The notes below the pieces were generated by a model that ran no database searches, had not been told where the DNA came from, and saw only the letters and a list, made by a program, of their open reading frames with translations. Position numbers and translations under genes: made by a program. Shown piece after piece: positions 57,507 through 64,000 of a stretch of DNA of 64,000 bases (its first letter is position 1; every line of letters starts with the position of its first letter). Origin of the DNA: Vibrio astriarenae (lineage in GTDB: Bacteria; Pseudomonadota; Gammaproteobacteria; Enterobacterales; Vibrionaceae); the NCBI RefSeq assembly GCF_010587385.1, contig NZ_CP047475.1, positions 2,604,001 to 2,668,000 on the forward strand, in the 5' to 3' direction.

Positions 57507-58103
57507 ATGACGCCACTAGCACTTAGTATGATCATTTTCGCCTACCTTTTAGGCTCGATCTCGAGTGCGGTTTTGATCTGTCGTCTACTGCGACTGCCTG
57601 ATCCAAGAACCCAAGGCTCTCATAACCCAGGGGCGACCAATGTCTTGCGTATCGGTGGAAAAAAAGCAGCCGCGGCCGTGCTACTGTGCGACATGTTAAA
57701 AGGGACGATTCCTGTTTGGGGCGGCTATTTCCTGCAGATTGATTCATGGCTACTCGGCTTGGTGGCAATCTCAGCCTGCCTTGGCCACATGTATCCGCTG
57801 TTTTTTCACTTTAAAGGTGGAAAAGGCGTCGCGACGGCGCTGGGTGCTCTCGCTCCCATCGGTTTAGACCTCACAGGGTTAGTCATTCTAACTTGGCTAA
57901 CCATCGCCACCTTATTTCGCTACTCTTCACTCGCCGCTATTGTTACGGTATTACTTGCACCGTTTTATACTTGGCTGATTAAGCCCCAATACACGCTACC
58001 GGTTGCGATGCTCTGTTGCTTAATCGTCTTGAGGCACCATCAAAACATTCGTCGCCTATTCGAAGGTACCGAACCAAAAGTGGGCGAAAAAAAACGCGCC
58101 TAA
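57507..58103 (+). CDS. plsY: Glycerol-3-phosphate acyltransferase PlsY
   Basis: Inner-membrane enzyme that acylates glycerol-3-phosphate with acyl-phosphate, the first step of phospholipid synthesis. The three family motifs are visible: [33 protein letters not shown] and [20 protein letters not shown]. It has 198 residues and several hydrophobic helices. The last codons (EKKRA) run through an A8 tract and into a terminator stem. It is divergent from folB. Confidence 0.95.
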   Translation: MTPLALSMIIFAYLLGSISSAVLICRLLRLPDPRTQGSHNPGATNVLRIGGKKAAAAVLLCDMLKGTIPVWGGYFLQIDSWLLGLVAISACLGHMYPLFFHFKGGKGVATALGALAPIGLDLTGLVILTWLTIATLFRYSSLAAIVTVLLAPFYTWLIKPQYTLPVAMLCCLIVLRHHQNIRRLFEGTEPKVGEKKRA

Positions 58104-58111
58104 GCGCGTTT
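58092..58111. terminator. Bidirectional terminator plsY / tsaD
   Basis: Stem AAACGCGC / GCGCGTTT with a CTAA loop. It overlaps the last codons and stop of plsY. On the minus strand the stem runs into eight T, so it is the likelier terminator of tsaD. Confidence 0.85.
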
Positions 58112-58134
58112 CAAATAGTCTGTGGCAACGTCAA

Positions 58135-59154
58135 TTAAGACTTTAGTGGCTCAAGCGAATCTATCGGCCAACGTGGGGTAGCTTGTACGCTTAGGTCTGC
58201 AACCTCACCATTTTTCAAGCGCTGCATGCCTGCAAAAGCAATCATCGCGCCATTGTCGGTACAGAACTCTGTACGCGGGTAATATATCTCGCCACCAATT
58301 TTCTCAGCCAATTTCGCAAGGTCAGCTCGCAGGCGACGGTTTGCACTGACACCACCAGCAATCACGATACGCTTGAAACCCGTTTGCTCTAACGCACGTT
58401 TGCACTTGATGGTCAAAGTGGCACATACCGCCTCTTCAAACGCAAGCGCAATATCAGCGCGTGTTTGTTCGTCATCACCATTTGCAGCAATCGTGTTAGC
58501 CGTGAATGTCTTCAAGCCTGAAAAGCTCATGTCTAAACCTGGGCGATCCGTCATTGGTCGTGGGAACTTAAAGCGACCCGGCGTGCCTTTCTCTGCGAGT
58601 TTGGAAAGCAAAGGGCCACCTGGGTAATCCAGTCCCATTAACTTAGCTGTCTTATCAAATGCTTCACCCGCAGCATCATCAATCGACTCACCCAGTATTT
58701 TGTACTCACCAATGCCTTTCACTTCCACCATCATAGAGTGACCACCAGACACCAATACCGCGACAAACGGGAATGGAGGTGGGTTATCTTCTAGCATAGG
58801 AGCGAGCAGGTGCCCTTCCATATGGTGAACAGGAACAGCAGGAACACCCCAAGCGTAAGCAAGGCTGCGACCAATCGTTGCGCCGACAAGTAGCGCACCA
58901 ACCAGACCAGGTCCAGCAGTATAAGCAACACCATCAATGTCTTTTGGCGTTAAACCGGCCTCTTTGAGGGCCTCTTTAATAAGAGGAATGGTTTTTTTCA
59001 CGTGATCGCGTGATGCCAATTCAGGAACCACACCGCCATAATCGGCATGTAGCTTTACTTGGCTGTATAATTGGTGAGACAACAGACCTTTTTCATCGTC
59101 ATAGATAGCGATGCCTGTTTCATCACAAGAGGTTTCAATGCCTACAATGCGCAT
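58135..59154 (-). CDS. tsaD: tRNA N6-adenosine threonylcarbamoyltransferase TsaD
   Basis: Transfers the threonylcarbamoyl group to A37 of ANN-decoding tRNAs with TsaB and TsaE. The N-terminal [19 protein letters not shown], metal-binding [11 protein letters not shown] and ATP-site segment [12 protein letters not shown] are typical. It has 339 residues. It is divergent from rpsU, as in E. coli. Confidence 0.97.
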   Translation of the reverse strand: MRIVGIETSCDETGIAIYDDEKGLLSHQLYSQVKLHADYGGVVPELASRDHVKKTIPLIKEALKEAGLTPKDIDGVAYTAGPGLVGALLVGATIGRSLAYAWGVPAVPVHHMEGHLLAPMLEDNPPPFPFVAVLVSGGHSMMVEVKGIGEYKILGESIDDAAGEAFDKTAKLMGLDYPGGPLLSKLAEKGTPGRFKFPRPMTDRPGLDMSFSGLKTFTANTIAANGDDEQTRADIALAFEEAVCATLTIKCKRALEQTGFKRIVIAGGVSANRRLRADLAKLAEKIGGEIYYPRTEFCTDNGAMIAFAGMQRLKNGEVADLSVQATPRWPIDSLEPLKS

Positions 59155-59255
59155 GGTATTCTCGTTTCACTTTCGATAAATCTCTTAATACGCGCAATCT
59201 TACCGCGCCTTGCCTTTGCAAACAAATTTTGTACAGACAATAATCGATAAAAGGC

Positions 59256-59285
59256 TTTACAAAGCTAGTGTGATCGGATTAAAAT
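59256..59285 (+). promoter_or_regulatory. Predicted promoter of the rpsU-dnaG-rpoD operon
   Basis: TTTACA (59256-59261) and TAAAAT (59280-59285) are separated by 18 nt and followed by TCCGCACC. The string TAAAATTCCG is shared with the rpsP promoter on the other strand at 25105-25114. Confidence 0.55.
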
Positions 59286-59385
59286 TCCGCACCATTTTTG
59301 ATCAAGCTGGTTATCGGCCGAACCAATAACGCGTTCCGTCCCTTTATTTCCAGCGTTAACGAATAACCCCTGAGGTGAAAGGCAT

Positions 59386-59601
59386 ATGCCAGTAGTTAAA
59401 GTACGTGAAAACGAACCGTTCGACGTTGCACTACGTCGTTTCAAGCGCTCTTGCGAAAAAGCAGGTATCCTTTCTGAAGTGCGTCGTCGTGAGCACTACG
59501 AAAAACCAACTACAGTTCGCAAACGCGCTAAAGCAGCAGCTCAAAAGCGTCACGCTAAGAAGCTTGCTCGCGAAAACGCTCGTCGCGTTCGCCTGTACTA
59601 A
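59386..59601 (+). CDS. rpsU: 30S ribosomal protein S21
   Basis: Small basic protein (71 residues) needed for initiation at natural mRNAs. It begins [20 protein letters not shown] and ends in the Arg/Lys-rich [22 protein letters not shown] lies 8 nt before the ATG. First gene of the macromolecular synthesis operon. Confidence 0.98.
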
Positions 59602-59629
59602 TAACTAAGCTCGGTAACGGACTCTAGTT

Positions 59630-60073
59630 ATGGCTCTTATTGATACTCTCAAAGAAGAGCAAAAATTAGCGATGAAAGCCAAGGACAAATTGCGCCTTGG
59701 CACTATTCGTTTAGCTCTTTCGGCGATTAAGCAACGTGAAGTTGACGAGCAGATCACTCTGTCTGACGACGACATTATTGCTGTGTTGACCAAGATGGTT
59801 AAACAACGTCGCGACTCTGTCGCTCAATACGAATCTGCCAATCGTCAAGATTTAGCAGACGTGGAAAAAGCAGAAATTACCGTACTTGAGGATTTCATGC
59901 CTCAACCACTGACAGACGAAGAAGTAGCTGCACTGATTGAAAGTGCGATTGCGGATTCTGGCGCAGCGGGCATGCAAGACATGGGTAAAGTAATGGGCGT
60001 TTTGAAGCCGCAAATTCAAGGGCGTGCAGATATGGGTAAAGTCAGTGGTTTAGTTCGCTCTAAACTGGCTTAA
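59630..60073 (+). CDS. yqeY: GatB/YqeY domain protein
   Basis: Protein of 147 residues homologous to the tail domain of GatB (tRNA amidotransferase), probably tRNA-binding; its function is unproven. It begins MALIDTLKEEQKLAMKAKDK; the C-terminal motif MGKVMGVLKPQIQGRADMGK is characteristic. It lies between rpsU and dnaG, a common insertion in vibrios that is absent from the E. coli operon. Confidence 0.93.
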   Translation: MALIDTLKEEQKLAMKAKDKLRLGTIRLALSAIKQREVDEQITLSDDDIIAVLTKMVKQRRDSVAQYESANRQDLADVEKAEITVLEDFMPQPLTDEEVAALIESAIADSGAAGMQDMGKVMGVLKPQIQGRADMGKVSGLVRSKLA

Positions 60074-60091
60074 TCCCAAATTCCTATTACA

Positions 60092-60130
60092 ACAAGCCGT
60101 GCTATCCTTCGGAATGCGCGGCTTGTTTGT
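60092..60130 (+). terminator. Internal terminator/attenuator before dnaG
   Basis: An 11-bp stem (ACAAGCCGTGC / GCGCGGCTTGT, one wobble) encloses a C(TTCG)G tetraloop and is followed by TTGTAT. The weak U-tract suggests partial readthrough, which would keep dnaG low relative to rpsU, as the known T1 does in E. coli. Confidence 0.8.
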
Positions 60131-60189
60131 ATCTGAAGCTCGCACCTTCTATTGGTCTATTTCGTTATAAAAGGGTTGTATTAGATTCT

Positions 60190-61941
60190 ATGGCTGGACA
60201 CATTCCTCGCGCTTTTATTGATGATGTACTTGCTCGACTTGATATCGTCGACATCATAGACGCACGTGTAAAGCTCAAGAAGAAAGGCAAAAACTACGGC
60301 GCTTGCTGCCCATTCCATAACGAGAAAACCCCCTCTTTCAGTGTCAGCCAAGAAAAGCAGTTTTACCACTGTTTTGGTTGTGGTGTACACGGTAACGCCA
60401 TCGACTTTTTGATGGAGTACGAACGATTAGAGTTCGTCGAAGCCATTGAAGAACTGGCCTCTTATCTAGGCTTAGAAGTCCCGCGTGAACAACGCCCGGG
60501 CCACACCCAACACCAAGGGCCAACAGCCAGCACTGAACAAAAGCGCAACCTTTATGACCTGATGGGCAGTATCGCCCAGTTCTATCGTCAACAACTCAAA
60601 CTCGGCTCAAGCAAGATAGCGATTGACTACCTCAAAGAGCGTGGGCTTTCAAAAGACGTAGTACAGAAGTTTAGTATCGGTTACGTGGCAGATGAGTGGG
60701 ATTTGGTGCGCAAAAACTTTGGCCAAAACCGTCAAACTCAAGACATGCTGGTGAGTGGCGGCATGTTAATTGAAAACGATAAGGGCAACCGCTATGACCG
60801 CTTTCGTGGTCGTGTTATGTTCCCAATTCGTGATCGACGTGGACGTGTGATTGGCTTCGGTGGTCGCGTGATTGGTGATGGCACGCCAAAGTATCTCAAC
60901 TCACCAGAAACCCCGATATTTCATAAAGGTAAAGAGCTATACGGCCTTTACGAGGTGATGCAAGCCTATCGTGAGCCGCCACAAATCTTGGTAGTAGAAG
61001 GCTATATGGACGTGGTGGCTTTGGGGCAATATGGCGTCGACTATGCCGTTGCATCACTGGGCACCTCAACCACTGGCGAACACATTCACAACCTGTTTAG
61101 ACAAACCAATACCGTTGTGTGTTGCTACGATGGTGATAGAGCAGGTAAAGAAGCCGCTTGGCGCGCTCTAGAAAATGCTCTGCAATACTTAAAATCCGGC
61201 AACACACTCAAGTTCCTCTTCTTACCGGATGGCGAAGACCCTGATAGCTATATCCGTCAATTTGGCAAAGAGAACTTCGAACAACAGGTTCACAGCGCAA
61301 TACCGCTGTCTGAATACCTGTTCCAAAACTTAATTGAAACCCACTCCATCAACTTAGGCACCAGTGAAGGTAAATCAACACTGCGTAACGTCTCCAACGA
61401 GCTGATCAACAAGATCCCAAATGAGGGCTTGCAGCAGGAGCTGGATGAGCGCCTTGATAAGCTGACTGGCTTTATGGGGCATCGTGAGAAGCGTAAAGCA
61501 GCGCCAGAAACACGACCGCAACCTCACAAAGAGATAAAACGCACACCAATGCGCGCCGTCATCGCTTTGCTTATGCAAAATCCGAACTATGCTGATATGG
61601 TGCCCGACTTATCAACAGTGAGACATTTATCACTTCCTGGGCTAAGTTTATTGATAGAGGTGCTTGAATATTGTCAGGCGAGCCCCAATATCAGCACAGG
61701 CCAGTTAATGGAACAGTGGCGGGGACGCCAAAATGAGACCCTTCTGTCTCGTCTCGCGAGTTGGGATATTCCACTCGACGATGATAATCAAGAAGACATA
61801 TTTATCGACTCACTGGACAAAATACTTGCCCAGTGCGTAGAACAACAAATTGAAAACCTGCAGGCAAAAGCAAGAAGCGTCGGTTTATCAACCGAAGAGA
61901 AAAGGGAGCTGCAAGCGTTAATGCTTGATTTAAAAGCGTAA
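60190..61941 (+). CDS. dnaG: DNA primase DnaG
   Basis: Makes RNA primers for replication. The N-terminal zinc finger has Cys40, His43, Cys61 and Cys64 (ACCPFHNEKT, YHCFGCGVHG). The TOPRIM catalytic core contains VVEGYMDVVALGQ and CYDGDRAGKEAA. The C-terminal ~150 residues bind DnaB helicase. It has 583 residues from the ATG at 60190; the frame is open to 60127, but that upstream part lies in the attenuator hairpin. No clear Shine-Dalgarno precedes the ATG, which fits low primase expression. Confidence 0.97.
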   Translation: MAGHIPRAFIDDVLARLDIVDIIDARVKLKKKGKNYGACCPFHNEKTPSFSVSQEKQFYHCFGCGVHGNAIDFLMEYERLEFVEAIEELASYLGLEVPREQRPGHTQHQGPTASTEQKRNLYDLMGSIAQFYRQQLKLGSSKIAIDYLKERGLSKDVVQKFSIGYVADEWDLVRKNFGQNRQTQDMLVSGGMLIENDKGNRYDRFRGRVMFPIRDRRGRVIGFGGRVIGDGTPKYLNSPETPIFHKGKELYGLYEVMQAYREPPQILVVEGYMDVVALGQYGVDYAVASLGTSTTGEHIHNLFRQTNTVVCCYDGDRAGKEAAWRALENALQYLKSGNTLKFLFLPDGEDPDSYIRQFGKENFEQQVHSAIPLSEYLFQNLIETHSINLGTSEGKSTLRNVSNELINKIPNEGLQQELDERLDKLTGFMGHREKRKAAPETRPQPHKEIKRTPMRAVIALLMQNPNYADMVPDLSTVRHLSLPGLSLLIEVLEYCQASPNISTGQLMEQWRGRQNETLLSRLASWDIPLDDDNQEDIFIDSLDKILAQCVEQQIENLQAKARSVGLSTEEKRELQALMLDLKA

Positions 61942-62039
61942 CCCTGTTGAATTAGTCAGCAAAGATAAAATTTGTTATCATACGTGGTTTGCATTCGCAT
62001 ACTTAATTTCTTTACCAGATACGAAGTTGGATACCGTCT

Positions 62040-63890
62040 ATGGAGCAAAGTCCGCAGTCACAGCTAAAACTCCTTGTTATTAAAGGCAAAGAGCAAGGCT
62101 ATCTGACCTACGCAGAAGTGAACGACCACCTACCTGCAGAAATCGTCGATTCTGAACAGGTAGAAGACATCATTCAGATGATCAACGACATGGGCATCAA
62201 AGTAGTAGAAACTGCACCTGATGCTGATGATCTTGCGATCAATGATGATAACAACATCACCGATGAAGATGCAGCAGAAGCTGCAGCAGCAGCGCTTTCT
62301 AGCGTTGAGAACGAAATCGGCCGTACAACAGACCCAGTGCGCATGTACATGCGTGAAATGGGTACGGTTGAGCTACTGACGCGTGAAGGCGAGATCGATA
62401 TTGCTAAGCGTATCGAAGATGGCATCAACCAAGTTCAAAGTGCTGTTACAGAATACCCAGGGACTATTCCTTACGTATTAGAGCAATTTGATAAGGTTCA
62501 AGCAGAAGAGCTGCGTCTAACCGACATCATCTCAGGCTTCGTTGATCCTAACGATGATGGTACTACAGCACCGACAGCAACGCACATCGGTTCAGAGTTA
62601 GCAGAAGCTGACCTTGAAGATGAAGACGATGAAGGCAGCGACGAGAGCGAAGACGGGGAAGAGGAAGAAGAAGATACAGGTATCGATCCTGAGCTAGCAC
62701 TGGAGAAATTTACAGAGCTACGCAACACCTTCCAAAACCGTCAGCTAGCGATCAACGAGCACGGTGCAGACAGCTCTCAAGCAAAACAAGCGGGTGAGCT
62801 TGTTAAAGAAGTATTCGCTGAGTTCCGTCTAACGCCGAAGCAGTTCGACTACCTAGTCGATGAACTACGTACTTCAATGGATCGCGTGCGCACGCAAGAG
62901 CGCCTGATCATGCGTTCTGTTGTTGAATACGGCAAGATGCCAAAGAAATCATTCATTGCGCTATTCACTGGCAATGAGTCATCTGATGCATGGCTAGATG
63001 AAGTATTAGCTTCTGACAAACCGTACGCAGACAAGATTCGCCGTAGCGAAGAAGATATCCGCCGCTGTATTCAAAAGCTAGCTATCATCGAAGAAGAGAC
63101 TTCTTTGACGGTTCAAAGCATTAAAGACATCAGCCGTCGCATGTCTATCGGTGAAGCGAAGGCTCGCCGCGCGAAGAAAGAGATGGTAGAGGCGAACTTA
63201 CGTCTGGTTATCTCGATTGCTAAGAAGTACACCAACCGTGGTCTACAGTTCTTGGATCTTATCCAAGAAGGTAACATCGGTCTGATGAAAGCGGTTGATA
63301 AGTTTGAATACCGTCGTGGTTACAAGTTCTCGACTTACGCAACGTGGTGGATCCGTCAGGCAATCACTCGTTCTATCGCAGACCAAGCACGTACGATCCG
63401 TATTCCGGTTCACATGATCGAAACGATCAACAAATTGAACCGCATCTCTCGTCAAATGCTACAAGAGATGGGCCGTGAGCCGCTGCCAGAAGAGTTGGCA
63501 GAGCGCATGCAAATGCCAGAAGACAAGATCCGTAAAGTACTGAAGATCGCGAAAGAGCCAATCTCAATGGAGACACCAATCGGTGATGACGAAGATTCGC
63601 ATCTAGGTGACTTCATCGAAGATACTACGCTAGAGCTACCTGTTGATTCAGCAACAGCAACGAGCCTACGCGGTGCAACACGTGACGTCCTAGCGGGCCT
63701 TACACCACGTGAAGCAAAAGTTCTTCGTATGCGTTTTGGTATCGACATGAACACTGACCACACTCTAGAAGAGGTTGGCAAACAGTTCGACGTAACGCGT
63801 GAACGTATTCGTCAGATCGAAGCAAAAGCACTTCGTAAACTGCGTCACCCAAGCCGCTCAGAAACTCTGCGCAGCTTCCTAGACGAGTAA
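62040..63890 (+). CDS. rpoD: RNA polymerase sigma factor RpoD (sigma-70)
   Basis: Primary sigma factor. Region 1.1 is at the N-terminus ([20 protein letters not shown]); region 1.2 has [11 protein letters not shown]; the nonconserved region carries a very acidic stretch (about 62615-62680, Glu/Asp-rich). Region 2 has [20 protein letters not shown] and [20 protein letters not shown]; region 4 has the [23 protein letters not shown]. It has 616 residues. Last gene of rpsU-yqeY-dnaG-rpoD. Confidence 0.98.
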   Translation: MEQSPQSQLKLLVIKGKEQGYLTYAEVNDHLPAEIVDSEQVEDIIQMINDMGIKVVETAPDADDLAINDDNNITDEDAAEAAAAALSSVENEIGRTTDPVRMYMREMGTVELLTREGEIDIAKRIEDGINQVQSAVTEYPGTIPYVLEQFDKVQAEELRLTDIISGFVDPNDDGTTAPTATHIGSELAEADLEDEDDEGSDESEDGEEEEEDTGIDPELALEKFTELRNTFQNRQLAINEHGADSSQAKQAGELVKEVFAEFRLTPKQFDYLVDELRTSMDRVRTQERLIMRSVVEYGKMPKKSFIALFTGNESSDAWLDEVLASDKPYADKIRRSEEDIRRCIQKLAIIEEETSLTVQSIKDISRRMSIGEAKARRAKKEMVEANLRLVISIAKKYTNRGLQFLDLIQEGNIGLMKAVDKFEYRRGYKFSTYATWWIRQAITRSIADQARTIRIPVHMIETINKLNRISRQMLQEMGREPLPEELAERMQMPEDKIRKVLKIAKEPISMETPIGDDEDSHLGDFIEDTTLELPVDSATATSLRGATRDVLAGLTPREAKVLRMRFGIDMNTDHTLEEVGKQFDVTRERIRQIEAKALRKLRHPSRSETLRSFLDE

Positions 63891-63910
63891 TCGAAACCGC
63901 TATTTCGAAT

Positions 63911-63939
63911 AAAAGGTGAGCGCTTGCTCACCTTTTTTA
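63911..63939 (+). terminator. Terminator of the rpoD operon
   Basis: A perfect 11-bp stem AAAAGGTGAGC / GCTCACCTTTT with a 4-nt loop is followed by TTTATT. The remaining ~60 nt of the window show no further feature. Confidence 0.93.
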
Positions 63940-64000
63940 TTATCTGCAATCTAAGTGGATAAAAACTAAACGCATTTGCCCCCCCTCCTCTCTAGACAGC

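Noticed and set aside
60181..60390. Minus-strand ORF over the dnaG start
   Set aside because: It is antisense to the zinc-finger region and has no ribosome binding site or homology that I can recognise.
62498..62728. Minus-strand Ser-rich ORF in rpoD
   Set aside because: It is the complement of the acidic Glu/Asp region of sigma-70; no independent evidence of coding.

Overview
The window is chromosomal DNA of a gammaproteobacterium, almost certainly a Vibrio. The main evidence is a LuxR/HapR/OpaR-type quorum-sensing master regulator lying between hpt and lpdA, the pilABCD-coaE-zapD-yacG block behind nadC, and the order luxS-gshA-oad-csrA-alaS-recA-mutS-rpoS. Nearly all of it is conserved core genome. 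I see no prophage, intact insertion sequence, CRISPR array or defence island. The species cannot be fixed from the sequence alone.

Layout. 1-1.7 kb: 3' part of valS. 1.8-3.4 kb: hpt and the divergent luxR/hapR homologue, with a promoter, a candidate self-operator and a candidate Qrr sRNA site. 3.4-10.6 kb: pyruvate dehydrogenase operon pdhR-aceE-aceF-lpdA (minus strand), with a perfect palindromic PdhR box and an FNR-like box upstream. 10.9-14.4 kb: xerD-dsbC-recJ operon (minus). 14.5-16.7 kb: fldB, ampD, nadC. 16.9-22.9 kb: type IV pilus genes pilABCD followed by coaE, zapD and yacG. 23.0-26.6 kb: rpsP-rimM-trmD-rplS and ffh (minus). 26.8-29.0 kb: ypjD and corB-like genes (plus). 29.1-35.3 kb: luxS, a lytic-transglycosylase-like lipoprotein, gshA, an M16 peptidase lipoprotein and yqaA (all minus). 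35.4-38.7 kb: Na+-pumping oxaloacetate decarboxylase oadGAB. 39.1-40.3 kb: tandem array of seven tRNA-Arg(ACG) and two tRNA-Ser(GCU) genes. 40.4-46.9 kb: csrA, aspartate kinase, alaS, recX, recA, pncC. 47.0-49.6 kb: mutS. 49.7-57.3 kb: long minus-strand run folB-folK, uppP, ftsB-ispD-ispF-truD-surE-pcm-nlpD-rpoS. 57.5-59.2 kb: plsY and tsaD. 59.4-63.9 kb: macromolecular synthesis operon rpsU-yqeY-dnaG-rpoD.

How the genes work together. The window groups central carbon entry (PDH complex, oxaloacetate decarboxylase), translation factors (ribosomal proteins, tRNA modification, two synthetases, tRNAs), DNA repair and replication (recA, recX, recJ, mutS, xerD, dnaG), envelope building (uppP, ampD, nlpD, pilus, plsY) and several global regulators (LuxR/HapR, LuxS, CsrA, RpoS, RpoD, PdhR). 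Three quorum-sensing or virulence-control genes (luxR homologue, luxS, csrA) lie within 40 kb.

I did not find a convincing undescribed system. The points most worth checking are the diverged LuxR homologue and its leader, the near-identical 300-bp-spaced repeats in aceF, G7 tracts inside recJ and mutS, the expanded tRNA-Arg array with conserved spacer hairpins, a possible lipoprotein form of DsbC, and an unexplained AT-rich pilA with an odd upstream region.
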